A stretch of 64,000 nt of DNA, taken from the NCBI RefSeq assembly GCF_004011505.1, contig NZ_SAUN01000001.1, forward strand, positions 1,922,001 to 1,986,000, given 5' to 3'. Positions 51,621 through 60,198 of this stretch are shown here, in pieces. The DNA comes from Nonomuraea polychroma. Its GTDB lineage: Bacteria; Actinomycetota; Actinomycetes; Streptosporangiales; Streptosporangiaceae. The notes under the pieces were generated by a model, which saw only the letters and a program-made list of their open reading frames with translations, was not told where the DNA came from and ran no database searches. Numbering within the stretch: the stretch's first letter is position 1; the number at the start of each line of letters is the position of its first letter. The position numbers and the translations under genes were made by a program.

Positions 51621-52130
51621 ATGCCCGACACGCTGACCGCGCTCGACGCCTTCAACGCCGCCTCGTCCGCCGCGGCCGAGGAGGAGTTGCTCGCCTGCTG
51701 CGCCTCACGTGCGTTCGCGACCGGTGTGACCTCCCGGCGGCCCTACGGCGACCTCACGACGCTCCTCGCGGCCGCCGAGGACGCGGTCAAGGGGCTGGCG
51801 TGGCCTGACGTGCTGGAGGCGCTCGCCGCGCACCCCAGGATCGGGGAACGGGCGGGCGGCGGCGGCCGGGAGGCGTCGTGGTCGCGGCAGGAGCAGTCCG
51901 GGGTCGAGGACGACCTGCGTGCGGCGCTCGCCGAGGGGAACCGGGACTACGAGGCCCGGTTCGGGCACGTCTACCTGGTCTGCGCCACCGGGCTGAGCGG
52001 GGCGCGGATGCTCGCCAGGCTGCGCGAACGGCTGGGCAACGACGTGGAGAGGGAGCGGGCGGTCGTACGGGAGGAGCTGGCGAAGATCACCCGGCTGCGG
52101 CTGGTCAAGCTCATGGAGGGGGAGCGATGA
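51621..52130 (+). CDS. uraD: OHCU decarboxylase (UraD)
   Basis: The 169-residue all-helical protein has FNAASSAAAEEELLACCAS at the start, the AHPRIGERA catalytic His motif and SGVEDDLRAALAEGNRDYEARFGHVYLVCATGLSG. It decarboxylates 2-oxo-4-hydroxy-4-carboxy-5-ureidoimidazoline to S-allantoin. The ATG at 51621 is preferred. The stop overlaps uraH (ATGA). First gene of the purine catabolic run. Confidence 0.93.
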   Translation: MPDTLTALDAFNAASSAAAEEELLACCASRAFATGVTSRRPYGDLTTLLAAAEDAVKGLAWPDVLEALAAHPRIGERAGGGGREASWSRQEQSGVEDDLRAALAEGNRDYEARFGHVYLVCATGLSGARMLARLRERLGNDVERERAVVREELAKITRLRLVKLMEGER

Positions 52131-52426
52131 GTTTTTCCACGCACGTGCTCGACGCGGTCACCGGCCGCCCCGCCGCCGGCGTCCGCGTGCGGCTGGAGCA
52201 CGAGAACACGATCGTCGCCGAAGGGCGGACCGACGACGACGGCCGGATCAAGGGGTGGAACCCGGAAAGGGGCGTCCACCGTGTCGTCTTCGACACCGGG
52301 GCGTACCTGGCGGAGACGTTCTATCCCGAGGTGGTCATCACCTTCACGGTGACCGACCCCGCGCAGCACTACCACGTGCCGCTGCTGCTCAGCCCGTACG
52401 CCTACTCCACCTACCGAGGGAGTTAG
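52127..52426 (+). CDS. uraH: 5-hydroxyisourate hydrolase (transthyretin-like)
   Basis: A 99-residue protein with the transthyretin fold and the enzyme signatures: STHVLDAVTGRPA with its His at the start, RTDDDGR, and the C-terminal YRGS that separates hydrolases from true transthyretins. It opens 5-hydroxyisourate, the uricase product. The start overlaps the uraD stop, and the stop abuts the uricase ATG. Confidence 0.95.
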   Translation: MSFSTHVLDAVTGRPAAGVRVRLEHENTIVAEGRTDDDGRIKGWNPERGVHRVVFDTGAYLAETFYPEVVITFTVTDPAQHYHVPLLLSPYAYSTYRGS

Positions 52427-53287
52427 ATGTCCGTCAAGCTCGGACCCAACCGCTACGGCAAGGCGGAGGCCAGGCTCGTCCGCGTCGTCAGGGACGGTCC
52501 CGTCCACCACGTCAAGGACCTCAACGTCAGCACCGCGCTCTCCGGCGACATGGAGGCCGTGCACCTGACCGGCGACAACGCCGCCGTCCTGCCGACCGAC
52601 TCGCAGAAGAACACCGTGTACGCGTTCGCCCGCAAGCACGGCGTCGGCCAGATCGAGGAGTTCGCGCTCCTGCTCGCCAGGCACTTCGTCGAGACGCAGC
52701 CCACGATCCGCCACGCCAGGGTGGAGATCGACGAGTACGCGTGGAACCGCGGCGGCCCCCACTCCTTCGTGCGCGACGGCGGCGAGGTGCGCACGTGCGT
52801 CGTCCACCACGACAGGGACGGCCGCACGAGCGTCGTGTCCGGGCTGAAGGACCTGGTGCTGCTCAACACGACCGGGTCGGAGTTCCACGGCTACATCGTC
52901 GACCCGTACACGACGCTGCGCCCCACCACCGACCGCATCCTCGCCACCGCCGTCGAGGCCCGGTGGCGGCACACCGGGGACACCTCGTCCTACGGCAAGT
53001 CGTACGAGGAGGTGCGTCGCTGCCTGCTGGAGGCGTTCGCGGACACGCACAGCCTCTCGCTGCAGCAGACCCTCTACGCCATGGGCGAGCGCGCCTTGAC
53101 GACCTGCGGCGAGATCTGCGAGATCAGGCTCGCGATGCCGAACAAGCACCACTTCCTCGTGGACCTGTCGCCGTTCGGCCTGGACAACGACAACGAGGTC
53201 TTCTACGCGGCCGACCGCCCTTACGGCCTGATCGAGGGCAGTGTGCTGCGCGAGGACGCACCCGACGCCGGATTCGCCTGGGAGTAG
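52427..53287 (+). CDS. Urate oxidase (uricase)
   Basis: The 286-residue cofactor-free uricase has two tandem T-fold halves. Typical segments are KNTVYAFARKHG, the NTTGSEFHGY active-site block, TDRILATAVEARWRH and LPNKHHF-like MPNKHHFLVDLSPFG. It oxidises urate with O2 to 5-hydroxyisourate and peroxide. It begins one base after uraH, in the same operon. Confidence 0.95.
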   Translation: MSVKLGPNRYGKAEARLVRVVRDGPVHHVKDLNVSTALSGDMEAVHLTGDNAAVLPTDSQKNTVYAFARKHGVGQIEEFALLLARHFVETQPTIRHARVEIDEYAWNRGGPHSFVRDGGEVRTCVVHHDRDGRTSVVSGLKDLVLLNTTGSEFHGYIVDPYTTLRPTTDRILATAVEARWRHTGDTSSYGKSYEEVRRCLLEAFADTHSLSLQQTLYAMGERALTTCGEICEIRLAMPNKHHFLVDLSPFGLDNDNEVFYAADRPYGLIEGSVLREDAPDAGFAWE

Positions 53288-53293
53288 GCAGAG

Positions 53294-54157
53294 ATGGACT
53301 TCTTGCGGCCCACGACATGGGAAGAGGCGCTGGCCGCCAAGGCGGACCAGCCGGAGGCCGTGCCCATCCAGGGCGGCACCGACGTGATGGTCGAGATCAA
53401 CTTCGACGTGCGCAGGCCGGTCGCGCTGCTCGATCTCAACCGGGTGGCCGAGCTGCGCGAGTGGGACCTGGTGGACGGCGTGTGCCGGGTCGGGGCCGGG
53501 GTGCCGTACACGGCCGTCATCGAGGACCTCGGCGGCATGCTGCCCGGGCTGGCGCAAGCCTCGCGCACGGTCGGCTCGCCGCAGATCCGCAACCGCGGCA
53601 CCGTCGGCGGCAACCTCGGCGCGGCCTCGCCCGCCGGCGACAGCCATCCGCCGCTGCTGGCCACGGACGCCGTGATCGAGGTGGAGTCGCGCGGCAGGGG
53701 CGTCAGGATGATCCCCGCCGCCGCGTTCTACCTCGGGGTCAAGCGCAACGCGCTGGAGCCGGACGAGCTGATCAAGGCCGTGCACGTCAAGCCCGCGAGC
53801 GGGCCCCAATACTTCTCCAAGGTCGGCACCCGCAACGCCATGGTGATCGCGGTGTGCTCGTTCGCCGTCGCGCTGCACCCGGAGGAGCGGCGGGTCCGCA
53901 CCGGGATCGGTTCCGCCGCGCCCACCCCGCGCCGGGCGCTGGAGGCCGAGGACCTGCTGGCCAGAGAGCTCGACTGGGACACGCCGGCACTCGACCCGGC
54001 GCTGCTCAGGCGGTTCGGGCGGCTCTGCGCGGCCGCCGCCGCGCCCATCGACGACGTGCGCGGCACCGCCGAGTACCGCGTGCACGCCATCGACGTGATG
54101 GCCCGCCGCACGCTCACCTGGGCCTGGAACGACTACCTCGGAAGGAGGGCCGCCTGA
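53294..54157 (+). CDS. Xanthine dehydrogenase-type FAD-binding subunit
   Basis: A 287-residue molybdopterin dehydrogenase FAD-binding subunit with the FAD loops PIQGGTDVMVEIN and TVGGNLGAASPAGDSHPPLLA and a C-terminal CO-dehydrogenase flavoprotein-like domain. In xanthine dehydrogenase it takes electrons from the iron-sulfur subunit to NAD or another acceptor. The stop overlaps the start of the 2Fe-2S subunit (TGATG). Confidence 0.93.
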   Translation: MDFLRPTTWEEALAAKADQPEAVPIQGGTDVMVEINFDVRRPVALLDLNRVAELREWDLVDGVCRVGAGVPYTAVIEDLGGMLPGLAQASRTVGSPQIRNRGTVGGNLGAASPAGDSHPPLLATDAVIEVESRGRGVRMIPAAAFYLGVKRNALEPDELIKAVHVKPASGPQYFSKVGTRNAMVIAVCSFAVALHPEERRVRTGIGSAAPTPRRALEAEDLLARELDWDTPALDPALLRRFGRLCAAAAAPIDDVRGTAEYRVHAIDVMARRTLTWAWNDYLGRRAA

Positions 54158-54642
54158 TGCGCGTCACCTTCACCGTCAACGGCCGCGAAGAGAGCGCCGA
54201 GGGCGTGTGGGAGGGCGAGAGCCTCCTGTACGTGCTGCGCGAGCGCCTCGGCCTGCCCGGCTCCAAGAACGCCTGCGAGCAGGGCGAATGCGGCTCCTGC
54301 ACCGTTTACCTCGACGGCGTGCCCGTCTGCTCCTGCCTGGTCGCCGCCGGCCAGGCCGAGGGCCGCCAGGTGCGTACCGTCGAGGGCCTGGCCGAGGGGG
54401 ACAGGCTCGACCCGGTGCAGGAGGCGTTCGTGGAGTGCGGGGCCGTGCAGTGCGGCTTCTGCACGCCCGGGCTCGTGGTGCAGGCCCACGACCTGCTGGA
54501 GCGCGTCGAACGGCCCAGCGACGCCGAGATCAGGGAGGCCCTGGCGGGCAACCTGTGCCGGTGCACGGGGTACGAGAAGATCCTCGACGCGGTACGGCTG
54601 GCGGCGGCGCGGAAGGCGCCAGGGAAGGAGACCGTCGCGTGA
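54157..54642 (+). CDS. Xanthine dehydrogenase-type 2Fe-2S subunit
   Basis: The 161-residue subunit has two iron-sulfur domains. The plant-type cluster binds through CEQGECGSCTVYLDG and a later Cys (VPVCSC). The second binds through CGFCTPG and LCRCTGYEKIL. It shuttles electrons from the molybdenum centre to FAD. The next gene follows with GTGA overlap but is a deaminase, not the large molybdenum subunit that normally completes the enzyme. Confidence 0.95.
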   Translation: MRVTFTVNGREESAEGVWEGESLLYVLRERLGLPGSKNACEQGECGSCTVYLDGVPVCSCLVAAGQAEGRQVRTVEGLAEGDRLDPVQEAFVECGAVQCGFCTPGLVVQAHDLLERVERPSDAEIREALAGNLCRCTGYEKILDAVRLAAARKAPGKETVA

Positions 54643-56048
54643 GCCTGCTGATCGAGAACGTGGCCATCGCGCCGGTCGCCGGCCCGGAGATCGAGTCCGG
54701 ACACATCTGGATCGAGGGGGACCGGATCGTCGCCCTCGGTCCCGGCGCCGCAGGCGTTCCCGTTCTGGCGCGCGCGTCCGGGGATCCGGACGTCGTGCGC
54801 GTCGACGGCACCGGATGCCTGGCCACACCCGGGCTGGTCAACACCCACCACCACCTGTACCAGTGGGCCTCGCAGGGGCTCGCGCAGGACGCCACGCTGT
54901 TCGAGTGGCTGGTGGCGCTCTACCAGGTGTGGGCCGCCATGGACGCCGACGTGGTCAAGGGGGCCGCCTCGGCGGGGCTCGGCTGGCTGGCGCTGTCGGG
55001 CTGCACCACCTCCAGCGACCACCACTACATCTTCCCCAAGGGCCGGGGAGACCTGTTCGCGGCCGGGATCGAGGCGGCACGCGAGATCGGCATCCGCTTC
55101 CACCCGGCACGCGGCTCCATGGACAGGGGTCAGTCGCACGGCGGGCTGCCTCCGGACGCCGTGGTGGAGGAGCTCGACGACATCCTCGCCGCCACGGCGG
55201 AGGCCGTCGACACCTACCACGACCCGTCGTTCTCCTCGATGCTGCGGGTCGTCGTCGCGCCGTGCTCGCCGTTCTCCTCCAGCGCCGAGCTGATGACCGA
55301 GTCGGCCGCCTTGGCCAGGGCCAAGGGCGTGCGCCTGCACACGCACCTGGCCGAGACCCTCGACGAGGACGAGCACTGCCTGGCCCAGTTCGGGCTGCGG
55401 CCCGTCGACTACATGGAGAAACTGGACTGGCTGGGGCCGGACGTGTGGTTCGCGCACGCCGTGCACCTGAGCGACGCCGACATCGGCAAGCTCGCCGCCA
55501 CCGGCACCGGCTCCGCGCACTGCCCCTCCTCGAACGGCCGGCTCGGCGCGGGCATCGCCCGCGTGTCCGAGATGGTGCGCCGCGGTGCGAACGTCGGGCT
55601 CGGCGTGGACGGCAGCGCCTCCTCCGAGCTGACGCCGCTGGCCGGGGAGATGCGGCAGACGCTGCTGTTCCAGCGCGCCAGGTACGGGCCCGCCGCGCTC
55701 ACCGCCAGGCAGGCGCTCGAACTCGCCACCCTCGGCGGGGCACGCAACCTCGGCCGGGAGGCGGAGATCGGGACGCTGGAGCCCGGCAAACTCGCCGACA
55801 TCGCCCTGTGGCGGATGGACGGGCCGTTCACCTCGGCGGTCGCCGACCCCGTCTGCGCGCTGGTCTTCGGGCCTCCGCCGCCGCTGGCCCGGGTGCTGGT
55901 CGGCGGGCGGACCGTGGTCGAGGACGGCGAGCTGAAGACCGTCTCCCAGGACGCCGCCGGGCGTGCCGGGGCCGAGGCGCGGCGAAGGTTGCTGCGCCTG
56001 GCGGAGGACCAGGGGTTCCGGGCCGTCAAGGAAGTCCATCACCATTAA
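54639..56048 (+). CDS. 8-oxoguanine deaminase
   Basis: A 469-residue amidohydrolase with NTHHHLYQW and LHTHLAET metal-site motifs, CTTSSDHHYIFP, AHCPSSNGRLGAG, and GVDGSASSE with the metal Asp. This pattern is specific to 8-oxoguanine deaminases and related guanine-like deaminases. It turns 8-oxoguanine to urate, feeding the uricase upstream. The GTG start overlaps the 2Fe-2S subunit stop. The C-terminus holds HHH by chance. Confidence 0.93.
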   Translation: MSLLIENVAIAPVAGPEIESGHIWIEGDRIVALGPGAAGVPVLARASGDPDVVRVDGTGCLATPGLVNTHHHLYQWASQGLAQDATLFEWLVALYQVWAAMDADVVKGAASAGLGWLALSGCTTSSDHHYIFPKGRGDLFAAGIEAAREIGIRFHPARGSMDRGQSHGGLPPDAVVEELDDILAATAEAVDTYHDPSFSSMLRVVVAPCSPFSSSAELMTESAALARAKGVRLHTHLAETLDEDEHCLAQFGLRPVDYMEKLDWLGPDVWFAHAVHLSDADIGKLAATGTGSAHCPSSNGRLGAGIARVSEMVRRGANVGLGVDGSASSELTPLAGEMRQTLLFQRARYGPAALTARQALELATLGGARNLGREAEIGTLEPGKLADIALWRMDGPFTSAVADPVCALVFGPPPPLARVLVGGRTVVEDGELKTVSQDAAGRAGAEARRRLLRLAEDQGFRAVKEVHHH

Positions 56049-56087
56049 GGTGAGACATCCGGACATAAGCACCCGAAAGGCGGTCCC

Positions 56088-56297
56088 GTGGCGGAACTCT
56101 CCGACGAGCGGCTGGCGCAGCTCAAGAGCACGTTCGCGTCGATCGACACCGACGGCGACGGCTACATCAGCGAGACCGAGCTGAAGCAGCACTTCCCCGA
56201 CCTCCCCGCCGAGGCGCTGGGGGCGATGAGCGAGTCCGCCGACTCCGACCAGGACGGCCGTTACTCGCTCGAGGAGTTCATCCGCACGGTCTCCTAG
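56088..56297 (+). CDS. Small EF-hand calcium-binding protein
   Basis: A 69-residue protein with two EF-hand loops: D20-T-D-G-D-G-Y-I-S-E-T-E31 and D52-S-D-Q-D-G-R-Y-S-L-E-E63. Both have the acidic residues at positions 1, 3, 5 and 12 needed for calcium. It is cytoplasmic, similar to small Streptomyces calmodulin-like proteins. It lies 39 bases after the deaminase and could be co-transcribed; a metabolic link is not evident. Confidence 0.93.
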   Translation: MAELSDERLAQLKSTFASIDTDGDGYISETELKQHFPDLPAEALGAMSESADSDQDGRYSLEEFIRTVS

Positions 56298-56343
56298 TGG
56301 TTCCCGGGGCCCGGAGGCTCGGTGGAGGGCGGGCGCCCGGCTC

Positions 56344-57495
56344 CTAGAGCGCGGACAGGTCGCGCTCCAGCGGGGTGCGGAAGCGCGGGGTCACCGTGAC
56401 GCCGCCGAGCCAGGCGGCCAGCCCGGCCGCCTCGGCCTCGATGGCGGCCGTGGCCTCGGCGCCCACGTCGGCCAGCAGCCGCCACACCACCTCGCCGTCC
56501 GCCCGCTGCGCCCAGCCGCCCACCACCCGGCCGTCCCACCACACGGTCGGTCCCACGTTGCCGGCCCGGTCGAACAGCTGCGCCCGGTACGCGGGCGGCA
56601 GATACCAGTCGCGGGCCTGCCAGCCCATCGGGGTCGGATCGAGCCCGGGCAACAGCGCGGCCCGCGGTTCCGGCTCGGGGACCTCCTCCACATCGCCGGG
56701 CAGGACGTAGCCGGCGCCCTCGTCCAGCGCCACCTCGACCGCTCCGGCCGCGGCCAGGGCCTGGCGCACCTCCCTGAGCGTCCAGCCGGTCCACCACTTG
56801 ATGTCGGCTTCGGTGCCGGGGCCGAACGCCGCCAGCCAGCGGCGTACCAGCTCCGCCTGCGCGTCCGGCACCGCGAGCTCGGGCAGCTCCGGGGCCAGGC
56901 TCCATTGGTGCCGGGCGCTGATCCACGTGCCTGACGAGCGGCCGCACCGTACCAGCAGGCCGTCCATCGCCATCAGCGGCAGCAGCCGCGACCCCACGCT
57001 GACGACCCCCTCGTACGGCTTGCCCACGGCCACCCTGACCTGCTCGCGCAGCCGCGGCTCCAGCGCGCTCAGCTCCTGCGTCGTCGCCTCTCCCACCTCC
57101 GCCAGGATCCGCAGCACGGACGCCTCGACGTCCTTGAACCCCGCCTCGTCCCAGCCGCCCGCGGCGAAGGCCTTCAGCATCGACGCGCGCTCCCGACGGG
57201 CGACGGCCAGGTTCGAGGAGTGGTGGACGACCGGCACGAGCTCGGCCGGCACCACGAACACCGTCCGCCGCATCCCGTGCATCCGCACCAGCGTGCGGTC
57301 GGCGTAGAGGGCCCGCTCGACCGGCTCCGGGCCGGGGGCGGCCAGCCGCGCGCCCGCCGACAGGAACACCGTGGCCGGGTCCGAGCCGTGCAGCGCGACC
57401 ACCGACGCGGCCGCTTCCTCCGGAGTGGCCGCCTTGACCGCGAGCCGGTGTCTCGTGGCGAGCCTCGCCTGCCTCTGCCGCGCCGAAATCCGCAC
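56344..57495 (-). CDS. Winged-helix DNA glycosylase-like protein (AlkZ/YcaQ superfamily)
   Basis: A 383-residue protein of the HTH_42 superfamily. It has tandem winged helices, the LVRMHGMRRTVFVVP block, and the C-terminal NVGPTVWWDGRVVGGW that marks the AlkZ group. Relatives excise alkylated or cross-linked bases. I place the start at the GTG at 57495, with AAAGGGG upstream; the frame extending to 57621 includes the promoter region. It interrupts the purine run on the opposite strand. Confidence 0.85.
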   Translation of the reverse strand: MRISARQRQARLATRHRLAVKAATPEEAAASVVALHGSDPATVFLSAGARLAAPGPEPVERALYADRTLVRMHGMRRTVFVVPAELVPVVHHSSNLAVARRERASMLKAFAAGGWDEAGFKDVEASVLRILAEVGEATTQELSALEPRLREQVRVAVGKPYEGVVSVGSRLLPLMAMDGLLVRCGRSSGTWISARHQWSLAPELPELAVPDAQAELVRRWLAAFGPGTEADIKWWTGWTLREVRQALAAAGAVEVALDEGAGYVLPGDVEEVPEPEPRAALLPGLDPTPMGWQARDWYLPPAYRAQLFDRAGNVGPTVWWDGRVVGGWAQRADGEVVWRLLADVGAEATAAIEAEAAGLAAWLGGVTVTPRFRTPLERDLSAL

Positions 57496-57644
57496 AATCG
57501 CCCCTTTCTCTGGAGTGAGCGTAGTTGGAGGATCACACACCTGGCGACGGGTGGAGGGGGCGGCGGTTGATGTCCATGTGCATAGGTTCGCGGGGGTCCG
57601 CATTGTTTCACTGGAGGTCACCCCCCAACTCCCTTGGAGTAGCC

Positions 57645-58955
57645 ATGGCGAACGAGGTGCATCCGGTCGACGCGCGGCTGCCGGCGGCGCAGCTGGGCAC
57701 GCTGGGACTGCAGCACGTGCTGGCGATGTACGCGGGCGCGGTGGCGGTGCCGCTCATCGTGGGCGGCGCGCTGAAGCTGCCTCCCGACCAGCTGGCTTAC
57801 CTGATCAACGCCGACCTCCTCATCAGCGGCATCGCCACGCTCATCCAGTGCGTGGGCGTGTGGCGGTTCGGCGTGCGGCTGCCGATCATGCAGGGCTGTA
57901 CGTTCGCGGCCGTCACGCCGATGGTGCTGATCGGCACCACGCAGGGCGGGCTGCCCGCCATCTACGGCGCCGTCATCGTCTCCGGGCTGCTCGTCGTGGC
58001 GGTCGCACCCTACTTCGCGAGGATCGTGAGGTTCTTCCCGCCGCTCGTCACCGGCACCATCATCACGATCATCGGGATGTCGCTGCTGCCCGTCGCCGCG
58101 AACTGGGCCGCGGGAGGAGTCGGCAGCCCCACCTACGGGCAGCCGCGCAACATCGCCATGGCCGCGGCCGTGCTGCTGCTCATCCTGGCCGTCTACCGGC
58201 TGTCGAAGGGCTTCCTCGGCAGGGTCGCGGTGCTGGTGGGCATCGTCGCCGGCACGGTGGTGGCGATCCCGCTGGGCTTCACCGACTTCTCGCACGTCGG
58301 CTCGGCCGGGTTGTTCGGCATCAGCACGCCCTTCGCGTTCGGGCTGCCGACCTTCCACGTCACCGCGATCATCTCGATGTGCGTGGTCATGCTCGTGTCC
58401 ATGACCGAGACCACCGGCGACTTCGTGGCCGTGGCGGAGATGACCGGGTCGGAGCTCACGCCGCGGCGGCTGGCGGACGGGCTGCGGGCCGACGGGTTCT
58501 CCACGGCGCTGGGCGGCGTCTTCAACACCTTCCCCTACACCGCCTTCGCCCAGAACGTCGGCCTCGTCGGGCTGACCGGCGTACGCAGCCGCTGGGTCGT
58601 GGCGGCGGCCGGCGGCATCCTCGTGGTGCTCGGCCTGATCCCCGTGCTCGGCGCGGTGGTCGCGGCCATCCCGCAGCCGGTGCTCGGCGGGGCCGGGATC
58701 GCCATGTTCGGCACCGTGGCCGCCTCCGGCATCCGGACGCTGACCAAGGTGAGCTTCGAGGGCAACCACAACCTCGTCATCGTGGCGGTGTCCATCGGGG
58801 TGGCCGCCATCCCGGTCGGGGCGCCCGAGTTCTACGCCGGCTTCCCCGACTGGGCCCAGACCGTGCTCAACAGCGGCATCAGCACCGGCAGCCTGCTGGT
58901 GATCGTGCTGAACCTCGTCTTCAACCACCTGCGCGCCGGCCAGCGGACGGGCTGA
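57645..58955 (+). CDS. NCS2 family purine permease
   Basis: The 436-residue permease has the 14-helix NCS2 layout with LGLQHVLAMYAGAVAVPLIVGG at the start, the QGCTFAAVTPM motif of helix 3, SMTETTGDFVAV in helix 8 (Glu and Asp for substrate and proton) and QNVGLVGLTGVRSR in helix 10. Its context says it imports xanthine or urate. The ATG at 57645 has TTGGAG close by. The earlier frame is rejected because it runs through the divergent promoter. Confidence 0.93.
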   Translation: MANEVHPVDARLPAAQLGTLGLQHVLAMYAGAVAVPLIVGGALKLPPDQLAYLINADLLISGIATLIQCVGVWRFGVRLPIMQGCTFAAVTPMVLIGTTQGGLPAIYGAVIVSGLLVVAVAPYFARIVRFFPPLVTGTIITIIGMSLLPVAANWAAGGVGSPTYGQPRNIAMAAAVLLLILAVYRLSKGFLGRVAVLVGIVAGTVVAIPLGFTDFSHVGSAGLFGISTPFAFGLPTFHVTAIISMCVVMLVSMTETTGDFVAVAEMTGSELTPRRLADGLRADGFSTALGGVFNTFPYTAFAQNVGLVGLTGVRSRWVVAAAGGILVVLGLIPVLGAVVAAIPQPVLGGAGIAMFGTVAASGIRTLTKVSFEGNHNLVIVAVSIGVAAIPVGAPEFYAGFPDWAQTVLNSGISTGSLLVIVLNLVFNHLRAGQRTG

Positions 58956-58957
58956 GG

Positions 58958-59028
58958 GATGATGAGCGTCACGCCTTCCTGCCCGCTCGCACCGGGCAGG
59001 AAGGCGTGTCCGGCCATTGTTCATCATC
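58958..59028 (+). terminator. Long nested hairpin between permease and glycerate kinase
   Basis: A perfect 16-bp stem (CACGCCTTCCTGCCCG 58970-58985 with 58993-59008, 7-base loop) sits within an outer 8-bp stem GATGATGA/TCATCATC (58958-58965 with 59021-59028). It begins at the permease stop. It can act as a terminator or a stabiliser that sets the level of downstream genes. There is no strong T tract. Confidence 0.6.
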
Positions 59029-59043
59029 GTGTGGGAGTTCGTA

Positions 59044-60198
59044 GTGGTTCAGCATGTTCTGGTCGCCCCGGACAAGTTCAAGGGATCGCTGACGGCGGCC
59101 GAGGTGGCCCGGCGGGTGTCGGCGGGACTCGGCGTTCCCACGGTGGAGCTCCCGGTGGCCGACGGCGGCGACGGGACCGTTGACGCCGCCGTGGCCTGCG
59201 GCTTCGAACGGATCACGATCGAGGTGACCGGGCCGACGGGGGAGCGCATCCCCGCCTCGTACGGCCGGCACCCTGGGGACGGCACGGCGGTGGTCGAGCT
59301 GGCGGAGGCGTCCGGGCTGCGCCGCCTGCCGGGCGAGCGCGAGCCGCTGACCGCCACCAGCTACGGCACGGGCGAGCTCGTCGCGGACGCCGTGCGGCGC
59401 GGGGCCAAGCGGGTGGTGCTGGGGCTGGGCGGCAGCGCGTGCACGGATGGGGGAGCGGGCATGGCACAGGCGCTCGGGGTCCGGCTGCTGGACGCGGGCG
59501 GGAACGAGCTCCCTCGGGGCGGGGCGGCGTTGAAGGGGCTGGATCGCATCGACATGTCCGGATTTATGGATATCTCTGGGGTTGAGTTCGTGGTGGCGAG
59601 CGATGTGGACAACCCGCTGCTCGGCCCGCACGGGGCCGCCGCCGTGTACGGACCCCAGAAGGGCGCCACACCTGAGGATGTCACGACGCTGGAAGCGGCG
59701 CTCTCCCGGCTGGCGGCCGTGGCCACACAGACCCACGGGCTGCTCGGGGCGGTCGAGCATGACGACACTCCCCGTCCCATGGGCGTCGCCGGGGCGCCCG
59801 GGGCGGGGGCGGCCGGCGGGGTCGGGTTCGCGGCGCTGGCGTTCCTGCACGCCGACATCCGGCCCGGCATCGACTACCTGCTGGGCCTGCTCGGGTTCGG
59901 CACCCACGTCCAGGGCGCGCGGCTGGTCGTCACCGGTGAGGGGTCGCTGGACGAGCAGTCACTGCGCGGCAAGGCGCCGATCGGCGTGGCCCAGGCGGCG
60001 GCCAAGGCGGGCGTGCCGGTGGTGGCCGTCTGCGGGCGGCGTACGCTCAGCGACGAGGAGCTGAAGGCCGCCGGCATCCAGGCCGCGTACGCCCTCACGG
60101 ACCTGGAGCCCGACCTCGCCCGCTGCATGGCGGAGGCCGGGCCCCTGCTGGAGCAACTCGCCGCCAGGATCGCCGCCGACCATCTCGAAGGGGAGTAA
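59044..60198 (+). CDS. glxK: Glycerate kinase
   Basis: A 384-residue enzyme with the N-terminal APDKFKGSLTAAEVA and the ADGGDGT, GLGGSACTDGGAGMAQALG and GEGSLDEQS motifs of the GlxK family. It phosphorylates glycerate made from glyoxylate, the carbon product of allantoin breakdown. The GTG at 59044 is chosen, with GGGAG upstream; a TTG nine codons earlier is possible. It ends at the allantoinase start. Confidence 0.93.
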   Translation: MVQHVLVAPDKFKGSLTAAEVARRVSAGLGVPTVELPVADGGDGTVDAAVACGFERITIEVTGPTGERIPASYGRHPGDGTAVVELAEASGLRRLPGEREPLTATSYGTGELVADAVRRGAKRVVLGLGGSACTDGGAGMAQALGVRLLDAGGNELPRGGAALKGLDRIDMSGFMDISGVEFVVASDVDNPLLGPHGAAAVYGPQKGATPEDVTTLEAALSRLAAVATQTHGLLGAVEHDDTPRPMGVAGAPGAGAAGGVGFAALAFLHADIRPGIDYLLGLLGFGTHVQGARLVVTGEGSLDEQSLRGKAPIGVAQAAAKAGVPVVAVCGRRTLSDEELKAAGIQAAYALTDLEPDLARCMAEAGPLLEQLAARIAADHLEGE

